A stretch of DNA of 64,000 nucleotides, from the NCBI GenBank assembly GCA_963678705.1, contig OY783223.1:1984001-2048000 (forward strand), read 5' to 3'. The stretch comes from Panorpa germanica (Eukaryota > Arthropoda > Insecta > Mecoptera > Panorpidae). The notes under the pieces were generated by a model. It did no database searches, was not told the DNA's origin, and was given only the letters and a program-made list of their open reading frames with translations. How positions within the stretch are numbered: position 1 is the stretch's first letter; the number at the start of each line of letters is the position of its first letter. Below are positions 1 through 11,535 of this stretch, piece by piece. The position numbers were made by a program, and so were the translations under genes.

Positions 1-85
1 CAGCAGTGCATGATATGTGGATCAAGTGTGTGGTGGGGGTAGAAGGAAATCCCTTTGACGCGGGACGAAAGACCATCAAGCATGT
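1..85 (+). repeat. Partial copy of the 403-bp PIF-like element seen at 4689-5091
   Basis: The first 85 bases closely match 4903-4985 (shared blocks such as GTGGATCAAG, GTGGTGGGGGTAGAA and TGACGCGGG). Only the inner part of the element is visible. The left part would lie outside the window, and after base 85 the sequences diverge. Confidence 0.6.
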
Positions 86-677
86 TTCTTAATTTTTCTT
101 ATACCTATTAAACTTTAAGAAGGACAACTATGTAAATGATAATGTTGAAATATCTTAATTTTAACTCAATATTTTAATTTGTGCGACTGTACTACATTGC
201 AGAACAAAAAATAAAAATACATATTTTCATATCTACCAATTCATTTTTTATTTTAATATTTAAATAGCACTCCAAGAAAAACTGTAGCTTTTAGTTTTCT
301 TTTTCGTAGAAATAAATTTTTGATTCCATAAGTCCACAAGAGAGTGCAGCACATCTTCCTTGCTGTAGCTGGTCTATTACGGTAACGAGACGGGCGTCGT
401 TGAACGTCGTTTGTTTCGTGGGCGTCCCCCTGCCCCCACCCCCCTTAACCCGCCGAACCACCGAGGTTGCAAGACGCTGGTAATATATAGTTATTACCAT
501 TTATTTACATATTTGACGTACGAGTATAGTGCCGCTTGGTTCGTAGCAATTGGGCAAAGGCATAACGTATTTTTATATTCAATGATGTTTCTCACGACGA
601 CTGACAAGAGTTTTGTAAATCGATATTTATTTGTAAAAGAAAAAAAAGGGAAAAGTTGAATATTTCTTTCATGAACT
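86..677. other. Intergenic, no gene seen
   Basis: AT-rich DNA with one C-rich patch near 424-453. Short open frames exist on both strands but show no splice-consistent or family-like features. I see nothing else here. Confidence 0.5.
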
Positions 678-1330
678 CACTTTTTTATTTATTTATATTA
701 ATGCACAACATATTAAGTTTATTATGTGAAAATTTGAAGTCAATTGGAGTAAAACTGTCGGAGATATAGAGTTTTAAGTCTTCACCTCTCTGGTCTGGTT
801 TCGTCTTTCTTTGAAACTTTTAAATGCGGTTTCTAACACTTAGCTTTTTCAGAGTCGGTGCCCTCTCTAGCTCAAAATCTACTGCACCGATCCTTTTGAA
901 CTTTTGCACACTCTTTCTTTACATATATGGTGAGGTAACGCTGTCAAGTTTTATTTAATTTTTTAATTTTAACGTATTTTAAAATAACAAAGTTTCTGAT
1001 TGGTATTTTGACTTCTAAGTGCTGTAAAAAATTGAAAAATCAATAATTAAAAAAAAACTCGACAGAGTTACCTGCAGAAACTTATCAACTAATGCAATCA
1101 TTTTGGTTTTTTGATTTCAAATAATGGAGTGATGAGTTATGAGTTTTTTTGTGACGTCAGCGGAGATTCGCTGTCAATTCCTCATTTCTTGATATTTATT
1201 TATGAAAATTTCACAAAGTATTCCTTAAATATTATTTTATCATGTAGTGAATATAGAAATAATTATATATTAACTGTGTCGTCAAAAAGCATTATCGAAA
1301 ATATGCACCAATCTGATGTATATACATACA
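678..1330 (+). repeat. Family B interspersed repeat, copy 1
   Basis: This unit recurs six times in the window. It starts with a T/A-rich stretch before AACATATTAAGTTTATT, continues with a block containing TTGGAGTAAAACTGTCGGAG, and ends with GTGACGTCAGCGGAGATTCG followed by an AT-rich tail with CTGTGTCGTCAAAAA. No coding potential, terminal inverted repeat or poly(A) is evident, so the class is unknown. Copy 2 lies nearby in opposite orientation. Confidence 0.7.
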
Positions 1331-1761
1331 ATGCAGTGGTGTATTGATAAACATTAAAGTAGAAACTTCCTCTCATGATAAAGTGTGCTTACGCGACTGA
1401 ATAAGTTGGGGTCGCAATTAGTTTTTGTTTCAATAATTTTTTGACATGTTAAAATGAAGTAACTTTTCATTGGATAAAAATATAATAACCGTATACATAA
1501 GTATGTTTTGTAGTACCTAAATTGTCCGCAGTACTCGTGGTGGCGCTATTGTCTAACTGGAGCTACATAATTGTATATTGTTTACTTCAGACACAGATAT
1601 GACAGCGGAAGTGTATTGAGATAATTAGAGCCTTGATGACATTGAATGAAAAGCGTTTTCCTCTGTTTTCTCATGGAATAATGGAAAGATCTTAGTACGG
1701 AGGCTAAGGTGAGAAAATCTTACAAATTATCATAAGTGGTGTAAGGTCAAAACGATAAAGA
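1331..1761. other. Spacer between two inverted family B copies
   Basis: About 430 bp of unique-looking AT-rich sequence. No gene or repeat is recognised. It forms the centre of a large inverted arrangement of family B copies 1 and 2. Confidence 0.5.
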
Positions 1762-2850
1762 AAAAGCATATTTTCGAAAATGTTTTTTGACGACACAGTT
1801 AATATATAATTATTTCTATAATTACTACATGATAAAATAACATTTAAAGAATACTTTGTGAAATTTTCATAAATAAATATCAAGAAATGAGGCATTGACA
1901 GCGAATCTCCGAAAACGTCACAAAAAAAAGTAACATTGTGGTGTCACTCATAACTCATCATTGGATTATTTGAAATCAAAAATCCAAAATGATTTCATTA
2001 GTTAATAAGTATCAGCAGGTAACCCTGTCGAGTTTTTTCTTTTTTATTGACTTTTCAATTTTTTACAGCAGTTAAAAATCAAAGTACCGATTTTTCATGA
2101 AAAAAAATCAGAAACTTTGTTATTTTAAAATACGTTAAAATTTAAAAATTAAAAAAAACTCGACAGCGTTGCCTCGGCGTTTATGTAAAGAAAGAGTGTG
2201 CAAAATTTTAAAATAATTGGTCCAGTAGATTTTGACCTAGAGACTCTAAAAAAGCAAAGTGTGAGAAAACGCGTTTAAAAGTTTCAAAGAAAGACGAAAC
2301 CAGACCTGTGGCCCTATTCCTGAGTTCAATCGAATCGTAAACTCTTCTATGTATTCTAATATTCTATTTTTGCATATAATTTTTAGAATTCAATTGTTAA
2401 ATGATTAAAAGTTCTATAAAATTAATAAATAGGAGAATATATAAATTATTATGCAAAGTCTGTATTCAATAATAAATTTGTACTATACTAAGATAAATGC
2501 TTCTTTTAAAATCCAGAAAAACGGTAGAAATAATAGTTTAACCAGATAATGATATCCAATTTACAAAAAATAATTTAATTAATTTAAATTTCCCGCATTT
2601 TGCTGGTCTACAAAACGTTCTACACAATATATTCAATAGAATGGAGAATGTTAGTTTCAATTGTATTCAGGAATAGTGTTTTCAATTGTGATCGAATCTT
2701 ACTTCACTCGTGTCGATCAAATCTGTTCGATTGCGAACATTGCTCGCAAATTTCAGGAATAGGGCCCAACAGTTTTACTCCAATCGACTTCAAATTTTCA
2801 CACAATAAACTTAATATGTTGTACATTAAAATAAAAAATTTGAAACCTTA
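1762..2850 (-). repeat. Family B repeat, copy 2, split by a MITE
   Basis: Reverse-orientation copy of family B. The segment 1762-2307 matches the distal part of the unit. Its remaining end (TTTTACTCCAATCGACTTC to AACTTAATATG) reappears at about 2768-2850. The break at 2308-2767 is filled by a separate element with terminal inverted repeats, and roughly 30 bp of the family B consensus around the junction is missing. Confidence 0.65.
2309..2766. mobile_element. TIR MITE (family F) inserted in family B copy 2
   Basis: About 458 bp bounded by GGCCCTATTCCTGA at the left and its reverse complement TCAGGAATAGGGCC at the right. It lies between two pieces of a family B repeat, which supports insertion. 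No open frame inside is convincing. The target duplication is not clear because family B bases next to the junction are lost, so the superfamily is not assigned. Confidence 0.6.
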
Positions 2851-3392
2851 CCAGAGCACTACCCCCCCCCCCCCTACTTACAAAAAATTTAACTAAAGTA
2901 TTTTGCTTGGATAGGCTACAGTTATGTCCAACTCCAATTATAATAAGACCTATGAAACAAATTTAACAAGTAAAAGTTGGAAAAGCGGCCTGATGTAAAA
3001 GGGCCAATGTCAAAAGTGATGAGTTTCAAAAAAGTGTAAACAGATGGCAACATTCCTAGTTTCGTCACTCGCCACTGAACTATGACTTCGGTATACAACG
3101 ATTTGGTGTTTGAGCTTTCCATTTATCAACTTGAACCTTTGATAAATTAGCTATTGTTGTTCACAACACCATCTATCTTCTCTTGTTGTTATTATTATAT
3201 TTGCAGACGGTGTTTAACATTGTGATGACGCATTGGACACGTCATTATGTATTGTAATTAAAATATATTTTTCTGACAAATATTCGGTTTTGTTTGTCCA
3301 GCGATCTTCAAGTGTTGGTCACGTGATATTTATTTAGTAACACTATATTTGAATTAAGAGTAAATATCATTTAAGGCTGCTATCACAACCTT
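2851..3392. other. Intergenic, no gene seen
   Basis: Begins near a homopolymer of about 13 C (2862-2874), then AT-rich unique sequence. No supported coding exon. Confidence 0.5.
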
Positions 3393-3557
3393 TGAGCATA
3401 TATAAATGGAGTGTGAATAGCCTATATTTCCTATAGATTAAAAGTGTGTCCAAAATGTGTGCGAGAGAGAAAGGTATATGTTCCTATTTGTTCTCTGTGC
3501 GCATGGGTCGAAAGTGACAGCTGTCTAGATATAATAAATATTAAATATGTAAAGAAA
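3393..3557 (+). repeat. Family C long-inverted-repeat element, one half only
   Basis: The sequence GAGCATATATAAATGGAGTG followed by a block with GTGTGCGAGAGAGAAAGG and CGAAAGTGACAGCTGTCTAG matches the left arm of the family C locus at 27064. It ends in ATTAAATATGTAAAG directly against a family A element, as at 27255. The opposite family C arm is absent on the far side of that element. Confidence 0.7.
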
Positions 3558-4183
3558 TGGGCTTGTGCCCTCATTTTTTAGTAGTCGATTTTTCAATTGT
3601 TGATTGAAATTGATGTTAATAAATGTGTATTGGCGTGTCTATTTTATTAAATATCTAAATGTTGACGGAGATATAGCAATTAAAAATTTGAATTGTAGCT
3701 TTAGCGCTAGAAATGGTCGGCCATATTTGTATGACGTGAAATGCATTTTAACGTCAGTTATTTGTTGAGTCGGTCAGTGCTGTGGTAATGTTTTGTAGCT
3801 GTTGGTAGTCAAATAATCAAGTCAAGTTAAAGAATAATAAGTTTTTATTTTATTTAACCCTGCTAAGGCAGACATAATATTGAAATTTTATTGTTCCTTG
3901 AAATAGCTGTAAATAATATTTGATATTTTGATATATAAATACATATAGCAGAAATTTATGAGCTGTAAGGTTGGCAGCGGTTGTGATATCACATGCACTT
4001 GGAATGTGTATAACGTTGAATCCCTTTAATAATTAAAGGGACAAAATGACTTTTTTAATTGTTAATATCTCTTAACATATAAGCAGTTATTAAAAAATAA
4101 TTGAACATTTGAGGTTCTAGTAACCCACTTTATCAATATATAGTACACTTTTATAGAAATTAAGACATAGGACACAAGCCCAT
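3558..4183 (+). mobile_element. Family A MITE, copy 1
   Basis: Left end GGGCTTGTGCCCTCATTTTT and right end ATAGGACACAAGCCC, flanked by AT on both sides. The interior shares the family landmarks: GTGTATTGGCGTG, TAGCGCTAGAAATGG, AACCCTGCTAAGGCAGACAT and a CTTTAATAATTAAAG palindrome. There is no transposase-like frame. It abuts a family C half-element. Confidence 0.85.
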
Positions 4184-4688
4184 TCGTTAAAGTTCATTCG
4201 TTTTGCTTGACAAGTCCGGTGAGTATTCGATAAACGTGTTTAGCTGTGTACGTTTTTTTGCAGTACAAACGTCATGTGAATGGTTCTATATAAAATGCTT
4301 GCGCCACTGTTTATTCGATAAGACTTATACTGCAAAATAACGTGTAGGACAATGCCGTGTGTATTTCTCACAGTGTATTTCTCACAGTGTATAAAGAATT
4401 TAAATTAATAAAATAATTAGCCTTGATTAAAATAAAACGCAATTAACTTTATGAACGTTTTTCAATTAATTATACTCGTTTCTAATAAGCGCTAATGACT
4501 ATGTGTTTATTTACAGGCATGATATGATGGGGCGTCGTCGTCTAGAGGCGTCGGTACGCGCAATCTGACCAGCATGGTGTAACTAGTGTTGCTTATACAG
4601 GTAGGTGCTATAGATAGTGATATTTCTAGCCAACGTTTCGTGTCTGGTTCAAGTAAATAAATTAGTACATGGTACCGACTACTAGTTA
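4184..4688. other. Intergenic, no gene seen
   Basis: Holds a short tandem duplication of GTGTATTTCTCACA near 4358-4390. Otherwise nothing recognised. Confidence 0.4.
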
Positions 4689-5091
4689 AGCCGGTACCAG
4701 ACGATGCGGTGAACGTTTGCTTCCAATGTGCTAGTCAAATATTGGAAGATTGACATGGCAAGTTTCCTGCTACACGGTGGAACGAATGATTTATTTATTT
4801 TATTAATTTGTTGATATTATTGACACTGATACTGTTTAACAAAAACTTTCAAGTAAATAAAGAAACTTTCAAGTATAAAACCTTCCTTTGTTGGACGATT
4901 CGTGTAGCAGTGCATGACTTGTGGATCAAGTATGTGGTGGGGGTAGAAAAATCCCTTTTGACGCGGGTCAAAAGACCGAAAACAGCCCGAACTTCTTCCA
5001 ACGTGAACGTTAGATACATTTAGTTCCAGTATCGACCACACGATGCGTTTAACGTTGGAAGAAAGGAAGGTAGCATCGTTTGGTACCGGCT
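4689..5091. mobile_element. PIF/Harbinger-like MITE, 403 bp
   Basis: The ends are inverted repeats (AGCCGGTACCAGACGATGC at the left; GCATCGTTTGGTACCGGCT at the right, one mismatch). The element is flanked by TTA at 4686-4688 and TTA at 5092-5094. A 3-bp TTA/TAA duplication is the hallmark of PIF/Harbinger elements. No transposase is present, so it is non-autonomous. Bases 4903-4985 recur at the left edge of the window. Confidence 0.7.
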
Positions 5092-6109
5092 TTATCGGCT
5101 ACGATGTCGTAACTTATTGCGATGTACTAACGCCATCTATCCAATAACACGCGACCTGATTTATATCGATGCTTATCGAGATGATTGGTTTTATTAATAA
5201 ATTATAAAGTTATTAGATGAGAGAACAGTTACAGTAAACGCTACATAGTTCGCCCCATAGATACATAATAGAGCTAGCTACCTAGTAAACCTGAAGATAG
5301 TAAAGTCTTTATTTCTATAAAACTGTACTATATACTAGAGTTTACCCTCGTTGCAAGAGATGACTGGCTTTTGTGTGTAAATTGAATTTCATTTCAAATT
5401 TTAATTCCTTTTTTAAATTGAAATATTAAACTCGTTCCATATTTATTTTACATATAAACAACAAATAATTTTTCATATTAACTGACTAAAAATATATATT
5501 TTTTTCAATTTGTTCATTGTTTGACCAACTTTTTTCAAAATTTGGAATTTTTTTTTCGATTTGTAAATTAGGTACTAAACTTAGTCCATATATAAAATTT
5601 CAACTTTCTAGCCTTATTTTTACCCTCGGCAAAAACCGCCCCCGTGCCCCCAAATAAAATTTTTTAATTTTTAATTTTTTTTTCTTAATAACATATTTTA
5701 TTATTATGTAATCCAAAATTTGAGTTTTCTCCAAAGTTTCCTACCGCGCCCCCTAATTTTCTCAACACCCCCTTTTCCAATTTTTCAATTTATAATTTTC
5801 AAAAAAAGGTTAGCATTGAATACCGAACACATGCCAAATTTCAAATTTCTATCTTTTATGAATTAAAAGTTATAGAGCAAAAAGTGAACAAATTTTTTTT
5901 AGTTTTTCCAAAATTACGGGTTTCCAGGATATTCAGGGGAAAATCCGAGGACGCCAAAAGTCTTAGAATTTTTTCTCTACGAAATAGGCAATTTTCAAGA
6001 AAATGCGCGAAGCCGTTTTCGAGCCACCATACGAATCGCGTAAACATATAAAGAAACAAACAAATAAACATATAAACTTTCAGTTGGAACATTATAAAAT
6101 AGGATTGAT
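5092..6109. other. Intergenic AT-rich DNA, no gene seen
   Basis: Long runs of A/T with a few C-rich pieces near 5640 and 5745. Phrases like CCAAATTTCAAATTTCTATC resemble decayed repeat sequence seen again near 57970. No coding exon is supported. Confidence 0.4.
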
Positions 6110-6514
6110 AAAGTTGGCTACCAGGACCTTAAATGTCCAATTAATTTTTAATAACTGCTTGTATTTTAGGAGATATTAACAATTAAAAAAGTATTTTTTT
6201 CCTTTAATTATTACAGGGATCTAACGTTATAGAATATTCCAATACATGTGACTCTTTTATACAACAGAGCGTAAAAGAGATAGCATACTTAACACAGAAC
6301 TCTTATACAAATACTATCTCTTAATAGTGCGACATGTTACGTCATACAAATGGGCGACATCTGTAGCGCTAAAACTACAATTCGAATTCTTAATTTCTAT
6401 ATCTACGTCAACATTTAGATATTTAATAAACTAAAAACGCCAATATACATTTATTAACATCAATTTCAATCAACAATTGAAACATGGACCACTAAAAAAT
6501 TAGTTCACAAGCCC
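6110..6514 (-). mobile_element. Family A MITE, truncated and internally deleted copy
   Basis: Right end CACAAGCCCATT is intact. The left end is lost and the interior jumps from the hairpin region (GCGTAAAAGAGATAGCATAC) to TAGCGCTAAAACTACAATTC. It carries the extra hairpin segment found in a subset of copies. Confidence 0.7.
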
Positions 6515-6579
6515 ATTGCATTGGATTGGCAAATATTCCAAATTCATTTTAAAGATACGAGACAACGATTTGGAGCACT

Positions 6580-7740
6580 AACCCCAAAGGGGGGAAAGGA
6601 ATTGAAAATGATTGCTACATTCAGGTTAGGAAATAAAGAGAAAAGGTTTAGGTCTATCGGGTAACAGTAGAAGATGTATGCAGCATATGCGGGAAGGAAG
6701 AGGAAAAATTAAAACATATTAAGCATAAGTCTCAGCATAAGGCCTGTCTCAGTATGGGACTGTATTTAAGCGACAGCGTATTTGGACGTAAATCGGCGGG
6801 TTGGATGAGCTACAAAGCAAAACCGCCTATGTGTGTCACAGATGTCTGTAGTCGTGTATTAGGGGGTGTATTGGAGTTCTTTAGCACTTATATAATTTAT
6901 CATGAGAGCAAACTTTAACTTTAATTTTTATCGATACACTACTGGTATTAAAGGGACTTTAGCATTTACTATATATCTGAGTTCTGGTGGGCGTGAATTT
7001 AAATTTAGTTCTATCGTATTTGTATCGGTATCCGTGTCCATGATTCACTGAAATACAAACATAAACTGCATGCAGAACATACCCATGTCGCCGATAGATT
7101 TCATTTGAAGCGTATTGCAGCGAAAGAACAAGCGATGTATCCCCTCCAGTCTAGGCGGCTGTTTGCATTTACAAAGGTTCGGATAGGATATCGTTGTAGT
7201 AGTGGTAACGCTTGGATAAAATTCGCCTTTATTCGGTTCTAATGTGCGAGGTAGTGCCGCCCGTATTCGGACTGCTTTGTAGCGTGCAGTCTGAGAGCTC
7301 CAGAGCGATCTCATTACATTTACATGGTTCGGATAGGTAAAGCGTAGTAGCCCGAATACGTCCGGCAGAAATTCGCTTAAATACGGTGCCATACTGAGAC
7401 AGGCCTAAGTGAATTAAGCTTGGAGAAGTTATTGCAAAGAAAGAGGGAAGAGTATGCATAACGAAGGTAAGGAGAAAGATAAGAGAGAAGGAGGAGAAAC
7501 TTTGTAGGCAGAGGGAGTCGTGAGGAACGCAAGAGGAGAGTAGGTAGTAGAAAGTAGATAGCTGTTGGAAGTAAGGAGGAGGCAATGGAGGAAGATAACA
7601 AGAGAGACAAACTTTGAAAAATAAGAAGGAAATTTAAGATATGTTAAAAATTTATAAAGGAAATAAAAAATGTAAATGTAGTTGTAATGCCGTCCAAGGC
7701 AGAAACAATAGAACACATTACATTCACGTGGTCCTTCATT
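6580..7740 (+). mobile_element. Non-LTR retrotransposon 3' remnant, split by a PIF MITE
   Basis: Purine-rich sequence. One frame reads a broken form of the C-terminal motif TFRLGNKEK ... ICGKEEE, close to the TRFRLGNEEK ... VCGTEIETLEH motif of the remnant at 53900-54597. This motif is typical of the end of LINE polyproteins. The 3' end contains TGCCGTCCAAGGCAG before an A-rich tail. The frame is disrupted, so this is a fossil. Bases 6741-7405 are a later MITE insertion. Confidence 0.5.
6741..7405. mobile_element. PIF/Harbinger MITE, 665 bp, TSD TAA
   Basis: Terminal inverted repeats of about 33 bp begin GGCCTGTCTCAGTATGG at the left and end CCATACTGAGACAGGCC at the right, with a few mismatches further in. 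TAA directly precedes (6738-6740) and follows (7406-7408), a 3-bp duplication diagnostic of PIF/Harbinger. The interior has no transposase. A related fragment lies in the threonine aldolase intron at 40300-40410. Confidence 0.85.
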
Positions 7741-8593
7741 TATTCTGATGTACATTACTCGTAAGAATAATAAAAGAACGAACAAAACTTGAAGAACAGA
7801 GCGCATATTATACAGATGACGCAACTGCGTCAACAAAGTTTCTTTATAAGTTCAAAAGTTAGTAATACAATTTTCTTTTCTATTGTATCCTATAACACAA
7901 TATCTAGTGTGTATTCTCATACGTGAAGAGGATCTTCACCGCAGGCGTTATTCGTATTCTTTCGTCTCAAAGCCCCCAGGTCTTAGTCAATAAGACTTTG
8001 TCACCTGGAAGTTTCATAATTACATTTACGACAATTTGATGGAATCTTCGATTGTTTAAGTTTTCTTTTCACGTCGGTGATCGTTATCAAGGAAACAGAC
8101 AAACAGTGGTGGACTCATCTGCGAGGTTATGAAAGTGAAGCCGCTGTAATTGGGCGTTTACACAAATTCAGAAGTTGGAGCTTTAGATTTCTCCTTCACA
8201 ATTTCAATAATCTTGTCCTAGAAAGCCTAAGGCATTTTCTCTTGAGGTAGTTATTCACTGACAGTCTTATTCAAAAGTATAGCTTAGTGCACTATGAATA
8301 TAAGACAGCCGAAGCGGTTAGTCCTAGTTAAAAACATTTGTGGAAGAACAGTCTCACTGCTCTCTAGCAATACGTATTTGCACACACACATCTATAGTGA
8401 TATAGAAATAAACGTGGCAACAACGCTGCTGATAATTATCGTAACACATTGCAGACATAACCAAATACTGTACTTATTTCATAACAATATGAAAGCGCTG
8501 TTGCCACATCACTACTACTGTTCGATTCATCTCTCGTGTTAATTGAAAAATTCATATTTTCAATAATAATATCTCGTAACGACGTGGTCAATA
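7741..8593. other. Intergenic, no gene seen
   Basis: Open frames up to 82 codons occur, but none has family motifs or splice support. No repeat of the described families. Confidence 0.4.
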
Positions 8594-9230
8594 ATGGGCT
8601 TGTGTCCTATGTCTTAATTTCTATAAAAGTGTACTATATATTGATCAAGTGGGTTACTAGAACCTCAAATGTGCAATTATTTTTTAATAACTCCTTATAT
8701 GTTAAGAGATATTAACAATTAAAAAAGTCATTTTGCCTCTTTAATTATTAAAGGGATTCAACGTTGTACACATTCCAAGTGCATGTGACATCACAATCCT
8801 TGTGTAAGGTTACCAACCATACAGATCATAAATCTCTGCTATATGTATTTATATATCAAAATATCAAATATTATTTACAGCTATTTCAAGGAACACTCAA
8901 ATTCCAATATTATGTCTGCCGTAACAGGGTTAAATAAAATAAAAACTTATTATTCTTTGATTTGACTTGATTATTTGACTACCAACAGCTACAAAACATT
9001 ACCACAGCACTGACCTAGTCAACAAATAACTGACGTTAAAATACATTTCATGTCATACAAATATGGCCGACCATTTCTAGCGCTAAAACTACAATTCAAA
9101 CTTTTAATTGCTATATCTCCGTCAATATTTAGACATTTAATAAAATAGACACGCCAATACACATTTATTAACATCAATTTCAATCAACAATTGAAAAATC
9201 GACCACTAAAAAATGAGGACACAAGCCCAT
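8594..9230 (-). mobile_element. Family A MITE, full-length copy
   Basis: Left end GGGCTTGTGTCCTATGTC, right end GAGGACACAAGCCC, with AT at each flank. It contains all the family landmarks in reverse order relative to copy 1, about 637 bp. No coding capacity. Confidence 0.9.
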
Positions 9231-10103
9231 TTTCATTTTTTCTTATTGGGTTTGTGACTACGATTTTTATAACATATCAAATTTTCATATTCACATATCA
9301 AATTTGGAATTTAAAAGAAAAATTGTCATAAAATTTGTATTCTCCATAAGAACCCATGTTAAAATTATAAAATTTTGATTTCGTTTTTTATAAAAACGGC
9401 GTGGTCAATTTCAAAATAATTAGGCTCATATGATTTGTATTGAATCAAAGAATAATTAAGCAAAATTTTGTTAAAATCCTGCAGTAAATGCATGCAGTAA
9501 AGAGCTACTTTAAGTCCAATTGTCTGGGGCATAGCCTACAGTACATTAAAGTCTATCAATGAGTAAGCGAAAAGTACTTATGTCGCTTAGTATGAGAGTA
9601 AACGAGACAGCTATATATCTGCTTGACTGAGATTGAAGGATTATTCAATATTCAGTTAAATTTGCTCATGAATAAAATGACATTTTTGAAATTGCAACTC
9701 TTCGACCTTTCAGCAATCCGTCTCTGGTATTTGACACACATTTTTTAGGTTATCTATTTATCTCTAAGTTACTTTACAGTCGAACGCTTTTCTTTTCTTT
9801 TTCTTTTGGCAATTTCTCTTTGTTTCACCGTTCTTAACCTTTTTATTACGCCATTTGTCAATTTGGCTTCGCAAATAAATAGAAATCTATACGCAAAATA
9901 CAAACCCTTCAGCAGGCACGGGACCTGATACTTCGAACGTCCACTTCTTTAGTGAGACAACTCTGAATAATGAGTTTTCTCACTAAGTTGCTATACTATA
10001 CTACAACTATAGTATAGTATAGAAGTATAGAAACACTTATCTAATAGCTTACATTTCAATAATTACACGGTGTGGTAGAGATTGCTCCAATGAACAATTC
10101 TAC
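9231..10103. other. Intergenic, no gene seen
   Basis: AT-rich. A short palindrome, CTATACTATACT facing AGTATAGTATAG, lies at about 9991-10022. Nothing else recognised. Confidence 0.4.
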
Positions 10104-11075
10104 ATGATTAGGTTACTAGGTCCGAGGTTTAGTCCTGCGAATTTATACACTGACGGCTCAAAAGAAGCAGATGGAGTGGGTGCAGCAGTAGTAGATATTA
10201 ACAATAGCAGAATTTACAAGCTTCATAATCAAGCATCCATATATACAGCTGAGTTATGTGCCATAGATCTAGCTGTGGATCAAATCATTACTGATGACAG
10301 AGACAGCACTTTAATATTATCCGACTCGTTATCAGACATCATGCAGTCGTTAAGCAGTAAGGGAATTAATACAAAATTAGACAACAAAATTTATTATGTC
10401 AAAGAAAAAATAAATAGGGAAATAGATAAGGGCCAAAATATTACCCTAATTTGGATACCGTCACATAAGGGAATTAATAGGAATAAAAGAGCTGACCAAA
10501 TGGCCAAGCTAGCTGCTTCCTGTGATAACTATATTTCATATTTTATAAAATCAGACATGAAAGCTGAATTAGAAAAAAATGAAATGAAAAATTGGCAAGA
10601 CAAGTGGGATAATTCTGATAAAGGTAGAGAATTTTATAAAATACAACCAATACTGAAACGTAAGCCATGGTTTGCCAAACTAAAATGGCCAAGAAGATTA
10701 ATTACAATGACCTCAAGACTAAGAATGAATCATACTGGAGCTCCGAAACATCTAGCAAGAAACAAAATCATTCCAAACTCTAAATGCGAATGTGGTGAAG
10801 AGGAGGCAGATCCTGACCACATTCTGTGGCAGTGTAAAAATACATCAATGGCAAGAAATGGACTCCAAGGGGCGGTGCTACAGAGTTCGCAGACGCTTCC
10901 TGTTTACACCGCCTTTTTGATTGAGAAACCGAAATTTATAACAGCAGTAGCCATGAATAGATCATTCTTGTTGTCTGGATATAAAGTATAAGAAGAAGCA
11001 GAACAATATTAGGGGCGATAAAAGGCTACGTGCCTAGAAAGCCCGAGAAACTATATTAAAAAAAAAAATCATAAG
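10090..11075 (+). mobile_element. 5'-truncated non-LTR retrotransposon (I/R1-like)
   Basis: Contains the RNase H frame above, then a short 3' UTR and a run of 12 A at about 11057-11068. The left boundary is placed just before the open frame and is approximate. The GCP3 intron remnant at 30840-32240 carries a related but different RNase H/zinc end. Confidence 0.65.
10104..10991 (+). CDS. RNase H domain and zinc knuckle of a non-LTR retrotransposon (5'-truncated)
   Basis: An open frame of 295 codons. Residues about 15-155 form an RNase HI fold: YTDGS (first catalytic Asp), TAELCAID (catalytic Glu), LSDSLS (Asp) and WIPSHKGINRNKRADQMA (the usual W-PSH-G-GNE-AD, with Asn-Glu replaced). Residues about 230-250 are a C-x-C ... 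H ... C cluster (CECGEEEADPDHILWQC) common at the C-terminus of I/R1-type LINE ORF2 proteins. The reverse transcriptase part is missing, so the copy is 5'-truncated and cannot move by itself. It is not a host RNase H gene. Confidence 0.85.
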   Translation: MIRLLGPRFSPANLYTDGSKEADGVGAAVVDINNSRIYKLHNQASIYTAELCAIDLAVDQIITDDRDSTLILSDSLSDIMQSLSSKGINTKLDNKIYYVKEKINREIDKGQNITLIWIPSHKGINRNKRADQMAKLAASCDNYISYFIKSDMKAELEKNEMKNWQDKWDNSDKGREFYKIQPILKRKPWFAKLKWPRRLITMTSRLRMNHTGAPKHLARNKIIPNSKCECGEEEADPDHILWQCKNTSMARNGLQGAVLQSSQTLPVYTAFLIEKPKFITAVAMNRSFLLSGYKV

Positions 11076-11535
11076 CTTATCAGGCATAAACTTAGCATAT
11101 GAGACCACAAAAACAGTCGTCGATGATAGAACTCAGCAACGGAGTTAAATAACTTAAATAAGTAAGAAAAACAAAGACGGTCCGTGCGTCTTTAATATAT
11201 TTATAACATTTACTGAGATCAGCAAAAACCTTACTCATAAAAATATAAAAAAGGTTTTATAATCAAATCAGAATATTCCCAAGAATCTGTCAAACTTAAT
11301 GAGATCATGAAATTGTGAAAAATGTTTTAAAAATTGTTTTATCTTTGGTTTTATATAAAGAAAATCTAAAAACAATTTTATCGTCGAAGCTACTGGACTG
11401 GATAAGTGGATTGCTGCAATACAAACGCTAGGCCAAAACGTGTTTATTAGTACTACTATTTGATTCAGAAATATTAAAATCGGTCGGAGGAGGAGGCAGT
11501 GGTAGTGTTAAGATTGTTAAGAGGGGGTAAGGTTT
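11076..11535. other. Intergenic, no gene seen
   Basis: AT-rich DNA following the LINE tail. No supported features. Confidence 0.4.

Noticed and set aside
291-659. Overlapping 69- and 82-codon ORFs near the left edge
   Set aside because: No motif or conservation cue; the C-rich patch alone explains the lack of stops.
7045-7836. Several minus-strand ORFs of 77-135 codons
   Set aside because: They lie across a PIF MITE and the antisense of a purine-rich LINE remnant. The peptides are low-complexity Leu/Ser/Phe-rich.
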